From Mycetocola saprophilus (lineage in GTDB: Bacteria > Actinomycetota > Actinomycetes > Actinomycetales > Microbacteriaceae), in NCBI RefSeq assembly GCF_000718085.1, contig NZ_JOEC01000002.1:992001-1056000 (forward strand): a stretch of 64,000 nucleotides of DNA, given 5' to 3'. Positions 44,230 to 53,096 of the stretch are shown here, one piece after another. The notes under the pieces were generated by a model, which ran no database searches, was not told where the DNA came from, and saw only the letters and a list, made by a program, of their open reading frames with translations. Each line of letters opens with the position of its first letter. Positions within the stretch are counted from its first letter, which is position 1. The translations under genes were made by a program, and so were the position numbers.

Positions 44230-44287
44230 GCGGACATTCTTTCAGATACGATGAACCGTTCGTTTCGTTGTGCAGGGTTGGGGATGG

Positions 44288-44836
44288 ATGTCGGAGCAAG
44301 ATTCCGGGCGGGGATCCCGGGCCGCACTCGGGGGCCCAAAGCGGAAACGAGCGTGGCTGGGAATACTCTCGCGTATCGGTCAGATTGCCGGGCGCACGAT
44401 CTTTTTCCTTGTCATGGGTGTTGTCGCCCTGGTCTCGGTGGTGCTGGGAATCGGTGGAGTCGTCTCGGCAAACGAACCTCTACTGTGGGGCACCTATACG
44501 GAGACGTCCTACACCTGCACGCAAGTAGTGACAAAGTCTCGGTGCTCAAGCTTTGGCAATTGGGTGAGCGATGACGACCGCATCACCCTGACCGATGTCC
44601 AACTCGACGGAACGGTTGGCGAGGACGGAACGGTCAGGACCAGCTACCGCCCGGGCGGCTTTAACAGCGATGAAGAGAACAACATCGTTCACGTGGAGTG
44701 GACCAGCTTCGGGTATATCTGGTTCCCCTGGATTCTCGTGATCTTCAGTGTGGGTTCGTGTGTCTACTACGCCAAAAAATGGAAGCGGCGTACCCGCCCC
44801 ACGGGGAAGATTGGAAGGCACACGGCGCATTCCTGA
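44288..44836 (+). CDS. Hypothetical membrane protein with two helices
   Basis: 182 residues from the ATG at 44288; a GTG at 44270 is a possible alternative. A charged N-terminus is followed by a helix (about 32-55, FFLVMGVVALVSVVLGIGGVV), an extracytoplasmic loop of about 90 residues with two cysteines (SYTCTQ and SRCSSF, seven residues apart, likely disulfide-bonded), then a second helix (about 148-166, WFPWILVIFSVGSCVYY) and a basic tail. I recognise no family. Codon use is somewhat less GC-biased than its neighbours. Confidence 0.6.
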   Translation: MSEQDSGRGSRAALGGPKRKRAWLGILSRIGQIAGRTIFFLVMGVVALVSVVLGIGGVVSANEPLLWGTYTETSYTCTQVVTKSRCSSFGNWVSDDDRITLTDVQLDGTVGEDGTVRTSYRPGGFNSDEENNIVHVEWTSFGYIWFPWILVIFSVGSCVYYAKKWKRRTRPTGKIGRHTAHS

Positions 44837-44876
44837 GTTGCAGATCTGTGCGCGAACGGATGCTTCAGTTGCAGCT

Positions 44877-44896
44877 TTACACCGTCGTGGGTGTAA
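44877..44896. promoter_or_regulatory. Inverted repeat over a -10 box upstream of 44976
   Basis: TTACAC, eight bases, GTGTAA, overlapping a TAACCT box (44894-44899). A candidate operator with palindromic arms. Confidence 0.35.
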
Positions 44897-44975
44897 CCTG
44901 ACCCCGATGCCCCGAGTGGGCATCCCATTCCCCGTGGCTCCCTCAGCGAGCCCCATTTTCCGACTGGAGAATCCC

Positions 44976-45368
44976 ATGATTCAGGCCAATATTGCCGTAG
45001 ATTTCAGCGCCGTTGAGGGCGAACGTGAAGACGTTTCGCTGAACAACGTGGTGTTCGAAATGGTCACGTCCACCACCAGTGTGGTGGCTGCCGAGCCGAC
45101 CCTGTTCCGCTACTTCGAGAACGAGGGTGTGGTGTGGGGCGACTACACCGGTGACACCGTGATCGAGGGTCGCTTCTCCGGCATCCGCGAGGGTGACACC
45201 CTGCACATGTCCTACAATCACCGCTCGAAGAACGGCAACCTGGTGCACGGCAACGACACCACGATCATCTCCCGTCAGGCCGACGGCCTGCTGCGCCTGA
45301 CCGAGTTCTACGTCGGTGCAGGCGGCGAGCCGCAGCTCAGCGTGTGCCGCGAGGTCGCCGCGAACTAA
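44976..45368 (+). CDS. Small beta-barrel (lipocalin-like) protein
   Basis: 130 residues with ACTGGAGAA before the ATG. The repeating strands TLFRYFENEGVVWGDYTGD, VIEGRFSGIREGDTLHMSY and GLLRLTEFYVG, with H-x-G and E-F motifs, resemble a family of about 110-residue proteins often mislabelled n-acetylglutamate synthase in databases; the fold is lipocalin-like. The first 35 residues may be an extension. Whether it binds a ligand cannot be judged. It is monocistronic with a possible operator upstream. Confidence 0.65.
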   Translation: MIQANIAVDFSAVEGEREDVSLNNVVFEMVTSTTSVVAAEPTLFRYFENEGVVWGDYTGDTVIEGRFSGIREGDTLHMSYNHRSKNGNLVHGNDTTIISRQADGLLRLTEFYVGAGGEPQLSVCREVAAN

Positions 45369-45461
45369 ACCGCGTGGGCTCGATGCCTCCGGTGCCGCCG
45401 CGAATGATATTTCGGCGGCGAGGAAGGCCTCGGGCAATCCATCCATTTGGTGGGGGATGAG

Positions 45462-46031
45462 CTAGCGCAACGGTGCGCCCTCATCCTCCTCACCCGGCTC
45501 CGCGATTCGCAGGTGCCGGGTGGAACCCAGCGGGGATTCCCCCGCCCACTCTCCGGGCGAACGCAGCGCCCGGCCGGCAAAGCCAGCACCCAGGCTGACC
45601 CGATCCCACTGCTCATCCATCACGAACACCGTCTCGGTGGATTTGATGCAGGACCATTGCGCAAGATTCAACGCCACAAGCTCATGAATTGCCGCGACGT
45701 CCGCCGCACGTACCAACAGCATGCCGTCATGCTCGCCGGCGGTCACCGCGAAATACTCCAGTTCCGGCACCGTTTTCAGACGCTCACGAAACTCACCCCA
45801 CTGCTGCTGCTCGAGTGACACAAACACCAGCGCGGCCACGCCAAACCCCGCCGCCCGGAAATCCAGGGTGGCGGTAAAACCGGTAATCACACCGGACTCA
45901 ATCAGCCAGTCATAACGCTGGTAGGCGTTGGAACGGGAGATCCCCAGCTGGTCCGCCAGCGCCGCGATGGACAGTCGTCCGTTACGCCGCAGCAGGTCAA
46001 CCATGCGGATGTGAATATCGTCGAGTTGCAT
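45462..46031 (-). CDS. Lrp/AsnC-family transcriptional regulator
   Basis: 189 residues. A winged helix (about 5-60, NGRLSIAALADQLGISRSNAYQ) is followed by a RAM-type ligand domain (about 68-145, FVSLEQQQWGEFRERL). A C-terminal extension of about 40 residues (GEWAGESPLGSTRHL...) goes beyond the usual length. It is divergent from the peptide-type ABC operon at 46203 and probably controls it from the AT-rich gap. The effector is unknown, likely an amino acid or peptide product. Confidence 0.9.
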   Translation of the reverse strand: MQLDDIHIRMVDLLRRNGRLSIAALADQLGISRSNAYQRYDWLIESGVITGFTATLDFRAAGFGVAALVFVSLEQQQWGEFRERLKTVPELEYFAVTAGEHDGMLLVRAADVAAIHELVALNLAQWSCIKSTETVFVMDEQWDRVSLGAGFAGRALRSPGEWAGESPLGSTRHLRIAEPGEEDEGAPLR

Positions 46032-46127
46032 TCTGTCTCCCCGGGGATGGAATTATTCTGCGGATCCTGGATGAAATGCCACATACTCGGCAAATCAAAG
46101 AACGAATATCGCAATTTTCTTTCGTAT

Positions 46128-46157
46128 TTGACACAATAATCGCGAATCACATAACTT
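46128..46157 (+). promoter_or_regulatory. Promoter of ABC locus 1
   Basis: TTGACA (46128-46133), 18 bases, TAACTT (46152-46157), in an AT-rich segment between the Lrp-type regulator and the binding-protein gene. ACGAA and TTCGT copies around it (46102-46126) could be a palindromic Lrp site. Confidence 0.6.
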
Positions 46158-46202
46158 TTGTAAATAGTTATCCATCTCGGGTAACAAAGAGGAGGCCACA
46201 AC

Positions 46203-47777
46203 ATGAAGTTCTCGAGGAAAAGCGCCGCCACAGCCGGTCTGGTCGTCGCGGCCGCCCTCGCGCTGTCGGGTTGCGCCGGCGGCGGCAACGGTGCAGCCGG
46301 AGGGGGTGACGCAGGCAAGTCCCTCGTGGTTGATGCCTCGTTCGACCTGAAGACCGCCGACCCCAACCGCCAGTACGAGACCACCGGGTCGATCGTCGCC
46401 AAGGCGCTCTACCAGACGCTGCTGACCTTCGAGGGCAACGACGTCACCAAGCCCGTCGACGGCCTGGCCAGCTACACCATGAACCCCGAAAACACCGTGA
46501 TGACCCTCACCCTGAAGCCCGGAGCCAAGTTCTCCGATGGCTCCCCGGTGACCGTGGACGACGCCGTGTTCTCGCTGACCCGCGTCCAGGGCGTCAAGGG
46601 AAACCCCTCGTTCCTGCTTGATGGCGTCACCGTTGCCAAGACCGGTGATGACACCCTGACCCTCACCTCGGCCGAGCCCAACCCGGCGCTGCCCTTCATC
46701 CTGCCCAACCCCGCCCTGTCGGTGGTGAACAAGAAGGTGGTCGAGGCAAACGGTGGCTCGGACACCGAGAGCGACAAGGCCGAGGCCTTCCTCAACAAGA
46801 CCTCCGCCGGTTCGGGTCCCTACAAGCTGGAGTCCTTCGACGCCGCCAAGCAGGTTGTGCTGACCGCCAACCCCGAGTACAACGGCCCCAGGCCCGCCTA
46901 CTCGCGCGTGGTTCTGCGTAACGTGGCCGGCCCGACCCAGAAGCTGAACGTGGAGAAGGGCGAGTCGCAGGTAGCCCTCGACCTCAACCCCGACCAGGTT
47001 GCCGAGCTCGCCGGCTCCAAGGTGAAGATCACCTCGGACCCCTCGCGCTACATGATCTTCCTGCTGCTGAACCAGAACAAGGACGTCAGCCAGATCACCA
47101 GCAACCCGGACTTCCTGAAGGCCGTCAAGCTGGGCATCGACTACGACAAGATCGTCAAGATGGCCGGTAAGGGCTCGGTTCGCCCCGGCGGTCCGATCCC
47201 CTCGCTGTTCGTAGGTGCGGTCGACGCCAAGCAGGGCAACCAGCGCGACGTCGAGGCCGCTAAGGCAGCTCTCAAGGCTTCGGGATACAACGGCGAGAAG
47301 GTCACCCTGAACTTCCCCAACGACATCACCGTGCAGGGTCTCTCGCTGCAGAACGTGGCCGAGGCCGTGCAGGCACAGCTCAAGGATGTCGGCATCGACA
47401 TCAACCTGGCCCCCGCCCCGGTGGCCACCGAGCTGGACGCCTACCGCAACGGCACCGAGACCGTGGGTCTCTGGTACTGGGGCCCGGACTTCCCGGACGC
47501 CTCGAACTACCTGGTGTTCTCGCCCGGTGAGCTCGTCGGTCTGCGTGCAGGCTGGCCCGCGGGTGCCGACCCCAAGGTGACCGAGCTGGCAAACGCCGCC
47601 AAGGCCGCCACCGGAGACGCCCGGGCCGCCGCCTACGAGGCCTGGCAGAAGGAGCTCAACGCGAGCGGACCGTTCGTGCCGCTGCTGCAGCCGGCTCAGA
47701 GCATCGTCACCGCCCCGAGCATCACCTCGGTGACCACCAACCCGGTCTGGACCGTGGACCTTGCCCTCATCAAGTAA
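46203..47777 (+). CDS. Peptide-type ABC transporter substrate-binding lipoprotein (locus 1)
   Basis: 524 residues, family 5 (SBP_bac_5). Signal peptide with lipobox LSGC (C24). The body has the family pattern (ATGARFSDG-like GAKFSDGSPVTVDDAVFS, LNQNKDVSQITSNPDFLKAV). It binds oligopeptides or similar solutes outside the cell and delivers them to the permeases encoded next. GAGGAGGCC precedes the ATG. It has high expression potential from a TTGACA-type promoter. Substrate not predictable by eye. Confidence 0.93.
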   Translation: MKFSRKSAATAGLVVAAALALSGCAGGGNGAAGGGDAGKSLVVDASFDLKTADPNRQYETTGSIVAKALYQTLLTFEGNDVTKPVDGLASYTMNPENTVMTLTLKPGAKFSDGSPVTVDDAVFSLTRVQGVKGNPSFLLDGVTVAKTGDDTLTLTSAEPNPALPFILPNPALSVVNKKVVEANGGSDTESDKAEAFLNKTSAGSGPYKLESFDAAKQVVLTANPEYNGPRPAYSRVVLRNVAGPTQKLNVEKGESQVALDLNPDQVAELAGSKVKITSDPSRYMIFLLLNQNKDVSQITSNPDFLKAVKLGIDYDKIVKMAGKGSVRPGGPIPSLFVGAVDAKQGNQRDVEAAKAALKASGYNGEKVTLNFPNDITVQGLSLQNVAEAVQAQLKDVGIDINLAPAPVATELDAYRNGTETVGLWYWGPDFPDASNYLVFSPGELVGLRAGWPAGADPKVTELANAAKAATGDARAAAYEAWQKELNASGPFVPLLQPAQSIVTAPSITSVTTNPVWTVDLALIK

Positions 47778-48849
47778 CACTGCCGCCGTCCAGACTCAGA
47801 CGGCTGACCGTAGCGCACGGAGGGGCATTCCCCCCTTCGTGCGCTACGTCGCAATACGGCTCGGCCTGAGTGTCCTGCTGATGTTCGGGGTGACCGTGGT
47901 CACCTTTATCCTCACCAACCTGGTGCCCGCCGACCCGGTGCAGGCGGCCCTGGGGGAGCAGGCGGCCGCCGATCCCTCGATCGTGGCCAAGTTCCGCGCC
48001 GATAACGGCCTGGATCAGCCGCTCGTGGCGCAGTACTTCACCTACCTGAACAACGTGCTGCACGGGAACTTCGGTGTGTCCACCCAGACCCGGATGCCGG
48101 TGGCCGATGAGCTCGCGTCGGCGGTGCCTGCGACGATCGAACTGGCCCTGGCCGCGATCGTCTTCTCGACCCTGATCGGCATCGGCCTGGGACTCTGGGC
48201 CGCGCTCAAGCAGCGCACGATCATCGACCAGGTCATCCGCGTGGTGAGCCTGATCGGTCTGTCTTGGCCGACCTTCTGGCTGGCCCTCGTGGTCTACTAC
48301 GTCTTCTTCTTTGTGCTCGGGGTCTTCCCCGGTTCCGGGCGCCTGGATCCGGTGTCCATCGCGCCGCCGCAGGTCACCGGTTTGTACACCGTGGACTCGC
48401 TGATCGCCGGACAGTGGGGCACCTTCTGGGATGCCGTCTACCACCTGGTACTGCCCGCCTCGGTGCTGGCCCTCTACACGATCGGTCTGCTGACCCGCTT
48501 CGCCCGCTCGGCCGTGCTGGAGGTGCTCGACCTGGACTACGTCAAGGCCGCCACCGCCAAGGGACTCCCGCGCCGCACCGTGGTCTTCGGCTACGTGCTG
48601 CGTGGTGCGCTGGTTCCGATCATCACGGTCCTGGGCCTCGCGTTTGGGGCGCTGCTTTCCGGCACCGTCCTGGTGGAGAAGGTGTACTCCTGGCACGGCC
48701 TGGGTGAGTACTCGTTTGCCGCCGCGACCAAGCTGGACCTGCCCGCCATCATGGGTGTCGGTCTGATCGTGGGCTTTGTCTACATCGGACTGAACTTCCT
48801 GGTGGATGTTTTGTACGGGGTCATCGACCCGAGAGTGAGGGTCGCATGA
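47761..48849 (+). CDS. ABC transporter permease, DppB type (locus 1)
   Basis: 362 residues from a TTG at 47761, overlapping the binding-protein gene by 17 bases; the exact start is unsure. Six helices; family motifs are TNLVPADPVQAALG near the start and the EAA-loop segment LDYVKAATAKGLPRRTVVFGYVLR near 258-282. The N-terminal 30 residues are polar, longer than in typical DppB. Its stop overlaps the next gene by four bases. Confidence 0.92.
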   Translation: MPSSSNTAAVQTQTADRSARRGIPPFVRYVAIRLGLSVLLMFGVTVVTFILTNLVPADPVQAALGEQAAADPSIVAKFRADNGLDQPLVAQYFTYLNNVLHGNFGVSTQTRMPVADELASAVPATIELALAAIVFSTLIGIGLGLWAALKQRTIIDQVIRVVSLIGLSWPTFWLALVVYYVFFFVLGVFPGSGRLDPVSIAPPQVTGLYTVDSLIAGQWGTFWDAVYHLVLPASVLALYTIGLLTRFARSAVLEVLDLDYVKAATAKGLPRRTVVFGYVLRGALVPIITVLGLAFGALLSGTVLVEKVYSWHGLGEYSFAAATKLDLPAIMGVGLIVGFVYIGLNFLVDVLYGVIDPRVRVA

Positions 48850-49730
48850 GCGCCGACATCCTGACCCAGCGCGCCAAGCGGCGCCGCTGGCTGAAGATTG
48901 CCCCGGCGTTCCGCACGCCGCTGGCGATCACCGGCATCACGATCGCCGCCCTGTGGGTGCTGATCGCAATCTTCGCGCCGATCCTCGCCCCGTTCGATCC
49001 GCTCGCCCAGGACTTTGACCGGCTCATGCCGCCCGGTGGCGAACACCTGTTTGGTACCGACGCGGTGGGCCGCGATGTCCTCAGCCGCGTGATCAGCGGT
49101 GCGCGCATCTCGATGCCGCTCGCCCTGGCCCTCGTGGTCGCCTCGATGGTGGTCGGCGGCACCCTGGGTGCCATCGCCGGGTACTTCGGACGCGCGGTGG
49201 ACGAGATCATCATGCGGATCGCCGACCTGGTGTTCGCCTTCCCGACCATCATCCTGGCGATGGTGATTACCGCGGCCCTCGGCCCGAGCCTCACCAACGC
49301 AGTCATCGCGATGCTGATCGTCTCCTGGCCCGCCTACGCCCGAGTGACCCGCTCCCTGGTGATCTCGGCCCGGCGTCAGGAATACGTGGTTGCCGGTCGG
49401 TTGCTCGGTAACAGCCCGTTCACCACGCTGCGCCGCGACATCCTGCCCAACGTCCTCTCACCGGTCTTTGTGCTGGCGATGCTGGATGTGGGAACCGCGA
49501 TCCTGCTGCTCGCGGGCCTGAGCTTCCTGGGCCTCGGTGCTACCCCGCCGCTGCCCGACTGGGGCGCGATGGTCTCCGACGGCGTGCAGCAGTTCTCCGC
49601 CTGGTGGATCGCCGCCTTCCCGGGACTGGCGATCTTCACCGTGGTGATGGCGTTCAACTTTATTGGGGACTCGCTGCGCGATTCCCTCGACCCGCGTGCA
49701 CAGGATGCGGTGCAGGGGAGGGCAATGTGA
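48846..49730 (+). CDS. ABC transporter permease, DppC type (locus 1)
   Basis: 294 residues, overlapping the DppB-type gene (ATGA). Six helices, preceded by an N-terminal cytoplasmic part (KRRRWLKIAP). The EAA loop RQEYVVAGRLLGNSPFTTLRRDILPN is at about 178-203, and the C-terminal DSLRDSLDPRAQ motif is normal for the family. It pairs with the DppB-type permease to form the channel. The next gene's GTG overlaps its stop. Confidence 0.93.
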   Translation: MSADILTQRAKRRRWLKIAPAFRTPLAITGITIAALWVLIAIFAPILAPFDPLAQDFDRLMPPGGEHLFGTDAVGRDVLSRVISGARISMPLALALVVASMVVGGTLGAIAGYFGRAVDEIIMRIADLVFAFPTIILAMVITAALGPSLTNAVIAMLIVSWPAYARVTRSLVISARRQEYVVAGRLLGNSPFTTLRRDILPNVLSPVFVLAMLDVGTAILLLAGLSFLGLGATPPLPDWGAMVSDGVQQFSAWWIAAFPGLAIFTVVMAFNFIGDSLRDSLDPRAQDAVQGRAM

Positions 49731-50788
49731 GCCAGTTAGACAACCAGTACGACGGCGCTCGTCACGCGAACGCCTCGGACGGCCTGACCATCCGCGACCT
49801 AACCATTCGGATCGGCGAGAAGGAGATCCTGCACGGGATCAACCTCGACCTGATTCCCGGACAGATCACCGGCCTGGCCGGCGAGTCCGGTTCGGGCAAG
49901 TCGATCACGGGTCTTGCCATGCTTCGGCTGCTGCCGAAGAATGCCAAGACCGGCGGCGCGATCACCTTCGAGGGGCGCGATCTGCTCACCGTCCCCGAGC
50001 GGGAGATGGGTAAGATTCGTGGCCAGCACGTGGGCATGGTCTTCCAGGACCCGACCGCCTCGCTGCACCCGATGCTCACGATTGAGCGTCAGCTGACCGA
50101 CCACCTGCGCGCCCACACCGGCGTCTCCAAGAAGGAGGCGCGCGAGCGGGCACTGGACGTGCTGCGCAAGGTGAAGGTGCCGCTGCCCGAGACGGCGCTG
50201 AAGAAGTACCCGCACCAGTTCTCCGGTGGACAGCTGCAGCGGATCGCGATCGCCGTGGCGATCATCTGCGAACCGCGCATCCTGATCGCCGATGAGCCCA
50301 CCACCGCCCTGGACGTGACCGTGCAGGCGGGCGTGCTGCGCCTGCTGCGCCGGCTGTGTGATGAGCTGGGCCTCGCTGTCCTGCTGATCACCCACGACCT
50401 CGGGGTCATGAGCAGCCTGGCCGACCGCATCGCGGTGCTGCGTCGGGGAGAAATCGTGGAGGAGGGGACCCGGTACAACGTGCTGCGGAACCCCCAGCAC
50501 GAGTACACCAAGGCGCTGATCGACGCGCTGCCGAGCCACGAAGGTGCCGGCGCGGATCTGGCGTCCGCGACCGATGCTGCCGTCGAAACCGCCGCCGAGG
50601 CAGTGAACGTTGAGGGTGCCGGTGCGGATCTGGCGTCCGCGACCGATGCTGCCGTCGAAATCGCTGCCGAGGCAGTGAACGTTGAGGGTGCCGGTGCGGA
50701 TCTGGCGTCCGCGACCGATGCTGCCGTCGAAACCGCCGTCAAACCCGCCGCCGAAACCGCTACCGAGAAGGAGGCCGGCAATGACTGA
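49727..50788 (+). CDS. ABC transporter ATPase, DppD type, with C-terminal repeats (locus 1)
   Basis: 353 residues from a GTG that overlaps the previous stop; AGGGGAGGG upstream supports it. The Walker A (GESGSGKS), Q-loop (FQDPTASLHP), signature (FSGGQLQRI) and Walker B (ILIADEPTTALD) are complete. After about residue 272 the usual oligopeptide-ATPase tail is replaced by three near-identical 24-residue units GAGADLASATDAAVETAAEA, encoded by 72-base DNA repeats. It has a GTGA overlap with the permease and an eight-base overlap with the next ATPase. Confidence 0.93.
   Translation: MSQLDNQYDGARHANASDGLTIRDLTIRIGEKEILHGINLDLIPGQITGLAGESGSGKSITGLAMLRLLPKNAKTGGAITFEGRDLLTVPEREMGKIRGQHVGMVFQDPTASLHPMLTIERQLTDHLRAHTGVSKKEARERALDVLRKVKVPLPETALKKYPHQFSGGQLQRIAIAVAIICEPRILIADEPTTALDVTVQAGVLRLLRRLCDELGLAVLLITHDLGVMSSLADRIAVLRRGEIVEEGTRYNVLRNPQHEYTKALIDALPSHEGAGADLASATDAAVETAAEAVNVEGAGADLASATDAAVEIAAEAVNVEGAGADLASATDAAVETAVKPAAETATEKEAGND
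50543..50738 (+). repeat. 72-base tandem repeat, about 2.7 copies
   Basis: Units 50543-50614 and 50615-50686 and a partial unit from 50687, nearly identical at DNA level. They stay in frame and encode an Ala/Glu/Asp-rich tail on the ATPase. High DNA identity points to recent expansion by slippage. Confidence 0.85.
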
Positions 50789-51575
50789 GTCGCTGCTGAG
50801 CGTGGACGATCTGCGGGTACAGTACAAGCTGCCCGGCAAGGGAACCCTGACCGCCGTGGACGGCGTGAACTTCGAACTCGCCCCGAAGCAGGTGCTGGGA
50901 CTCGTGGGCGAATCGGGCTGTGGAAAGTCGACGCTGGCCCGCGCGGTGTGCGGACTGGAGCCGATCCACTCGGGTTCGATCCACTTCAAGGGCACGCCGA
51001 TCCGGACCCTGGGAATGCGGACGCGTCCGGCCGAGCTGCTGCGGATACAGATGGTCTTCCAGAACCCGTACGCCTCGCTCAACCCGCGGCGCACGGTGGG
51101 CAGCCAGATCGCCGATGGTCTGCGCATCCATCCGCAGCGGGACAGCTGGACCGTCGCCGGTTTGTTGGAAGAGGTGGAACTGCCCGCCGAGGTGGCCAAC
51201 CGCTTCCCGCACCAGTTCTCCGGTGGCCAGCGTCAGCGCATCGCGATCGCCCGCGCGATCGCCTCGGGTCCGGACCTGCTGATCGGCGACGAGCCGATCG
51301 CCTCGCTGGATGCCAGCCTGCAGGCGAAGGTTGCCCAGCTGATGCGTCGTCTGGCCCTGGAATCCGGCGCGTCGATGCTGTTCATCAGCCACGACCTCGC
51401 GGTGGTGCGCACCATCGCCGATGAGGTAGCGGTGATGAGCAAGGGACAAATTGTTGAGCACGGCCCCGTGGAGCAGGTGTGGCGTTCCCCGCGCGACCCC
51501 TACACCCGACGCCTGCTCGCGGCGATCCCCGCCATTGACGGCCTGGGCACCCTACCGGGTCTGCCCGAAGACTAG
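50781..51575 (+). CDS. ABC transporter ATPase, DppF type (locus 1)
   Basis: 264 residues. Walker A GESGCGKST, Q-loop MVFQNPYASLNPRRTV, signature FSGGQRQRIAIARA and Walker B LLIGDEPIASLD (with the unusual DEPIAS in place of DEPVSA or DEPTSA) are present. It lacks the long C-terminal OPP-type tail of full-length family members. It closes locus 1; a hairpin without a T-run (51589-51628) follows. Confidence 0.92.
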   Translation: MTESLLSVDDLRVQYKLPGKGTLTAVDGVNFELAPKQVLGLVGESGCGKSTLARAVCGLEPIHSGSIHFKGTPIRTLGMRTRPAELLRIQMVFQNPYASLNPRRTVGSQIADGLRIHPQRDSWTVAGLLEEVELPAEVANRFPHQFSGGQRQRIAIARAIASGPDLLIGDEPIASLDASLQAKVAQLMRRLALESGASMLFISHDLAVVRTIADEVAVMSKGQIVEHGPVEQVWRSPRDPYTRRLLAAIPAIDGLGTLPGLPED

Positions 51576-51588
51576 CCGGCTTTCACAT

Positions 51589-51628
51589 GGCTCCCCGAGT
51601 CCCCAATTAGATGGGAACTCGGGGAGCC
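51589..51628 (+). terminator. Hairpin after ABC locus 1
   Basis: Arms GGCTCCCCGAGT/ACTCGGGGAGCC around a 16-base loop. It lacks a T-run, so termination strength is unclear. Confidence 0.55.
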
Positions 51629-51648
51629 CTGTCTATCGGTCCGAGGAG

Positions 51649-52230
51649 TCAGGATTTAGCTTGTGCGGGCGCATTTGGAGAAGATTGAGCTTCCTTCAAG
51701 AGACCGTGGTCACGCTGCCAGGTGGTGCCATGGGAATCGGTGAGGACTATCCGCGTGACCTTCCATCCCGGATTGTTCATGATTGGGGAAATCGAATCGG
51801 TGAAGCTTCCCCGTTCCTGTGGCAGTTCCCACGCGTATTTCTCTCCCCCAAAAACCACGTACTCGCCGGGTGGCAACACGGCCAGGTTGAGAGGACTTAG
51901 ATCGGTGGGATTCGCCTGTGACGATTCCGAGTATGTGCTGGAAATCTCGACATCGAATACCGCGGAATTGGATCCGTTGGAGATGTAGAGGCCCCGGCGT
52001 TGTTTGCGATCGTCTGCGTGTCGGGAAATCGACCATGCTGTGATTTCGGAGGCCTGTGAGCGGCGTTCTCGTTCGGCGATTGCCACTTCTCTCGTGGACG
52101 CTGCACTATCGCGCCCTGTCTCCACCCTGTACAGCCGTCGGGACATCACGATGGCCCAGGTCGCCGTGACTACCGCACCGATTGTGGCGGCTGCTGCGAT
52201 CCAATCCGGTATAGATCCCCATATATTCAA
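51649..52230 (-). CDS. Hypothetical membrane-anchored protein
   Basis: 193 residues. A single N-terminal helix (about 8-30, WIAAAATIGAVVTATWAIVM) is followed by a charged coiled coil (about 32-65, rich in Arg/Glu) and a beta-rich domain (NGSNSAVFDVEISS, GEYVVFGGEKYAWELP). This layout is common in small actinobacterial proteins of unknown role. It is convergent with ABC locus 1. GC is lower than its neighbours, hinting at a different origin for 51650-56120. The 144 bases before the next gene hold no clear feature. Confidence 0.65.
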   Translation of the reverse strand: MNIWGSIPDWIAAAATIGAVVTATWAIVMSRRLYRVETGRDSAASTREVAIAERERRSQASEITAWSISRHADDRKQRRGLYISNGSNSAVFDVEISSTYSESSQANPTDLSPLNLAVLPPGEYVVFGGEKYAWELPQERGSFTDSISPIMNNPGWKVTRIVLTDSHGTTWQRDHGLLKEAQSSPNAPAQAKS

Positions 52231-52374
52231 AATAATTCCCCCCTATGCGTGAAATGAACAACCATCACCATAGCGATGGACGGTCGTCGTTTCGGATACT
52301 TAAGACGGCGGGCCGCATAGCGAAAGCATGACGGATTACCCCCAAAAATGGGCTGAGAAATCGACCGTGAAATC

Positions 52375-53061
52375 TCACTTGGGAGAGATTGAGAGAGAGT
52401 TTGACGTCCCCGCAGGCGTGCTGAACCGGTAGAGCCGCGCCGGCCGATGCCGCCCGCCGGTCTGCACCTGCTCGGTGGCCCGGACCAGGCCGCTGGTTTC
52501 CACCTGGCGGCGGAAGTTGGCCGGGTCGATCCGCTTATCCAGCACCGCCTCATACACCTCGCGCAGCGCCGAGAGGGTGAAGAGCTCACCCACGAAGGCG
52601 TGGCCGAGGTTCGAGTATTCCAGCTTGCCGCGGAGCCGACCAAGCGCGTACTCAACAATCTCCGCGTGGTCGAAGGCAAGCTCGGGGAGATCATCGGCGG
52701 GGAACCAGCGCACGTTTTCGGTCACCACCGCCTCGGCCGCCTCCTCCTCACGCACCAGCGCCCAGTAAATAATGGACACCACGCGGTTACCGGGGGAGCG
52801 TCCCACATTGCCGAACGCGTAGAGCTGTTCGAGGTAGCTGGGGGAGAGCCCGGTGGTCTCATTCAGGGTGAACGCCGCAGACTCGGAGAGCTCCTGTGCG
52901 GGTTCGAGGGGGCCGCCGGGGAGTGCCCACTTCCCCTGCTGCGGCTCACGGATCCGCCGCACCAGCGGAAGCCAGACCTTTCGCCGGCCGGAATCGTCCC
53001 CGGGGCGCAGCGCGAAGATGACCGTGGACACGGCGAGTTCGATCGGTGCGGACGTGATCAT
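52375..53061 (-). CDS. NrtR-type regulator: Nudix domain plus winged helix
   Basis: 228 residues from an ATG with GGAGGCC upstream. The N-terminal Nudix domain (about 5-130, WALPGGPLEPAQELSESAAF, with a modified Nudix box) is followed by a C-terminal winged helix (about 150-215, GELFTLSALREVYEAVLDK and RQVETSGLVRA). Such proteins regulate NAD-related genes, with the Nudix part sensing ADP-ribose. The box has GG-x5-E-x7 but not the full REUXEE, consistent with a sensor rather than an enzyme. A perfect inverted repeat lies 36 bases upstream. No NAD gene is adjacent. Confidence 0.88.
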   Translation of the reverse strand: MITSAPIELAVSTVIFALRPGDDSGRRKVWLPLVRRIREPQQGKWALPGGPLEPAQELSESAAFTLNETTGLSPSYLEQLYAFGNVGRSPGNRVVSIIYWALVREEEAAEAVVTENVRWFPADDLPELAFDHAEIVEYALGRLRGKLEYSNLGHAFVGELFTLSALREVYEAVLDKRIDPANFRRQVETSGLVRATEQVQTGGRHRPARLYRFSTPAGTSNSLSISPK

Positions 53062-53096
53062 GGTGGCCTCCGGGCATCGTGAGCGTTTCACCTCAG

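Noticed and set aside
46095..47780. A 561-codon open frame antisense to the first binding-protein gene
   Set aside because: Composition is Gly/Val/Leu/His-rich with no recognisable domain, and it spans the promoter of the sense gene.
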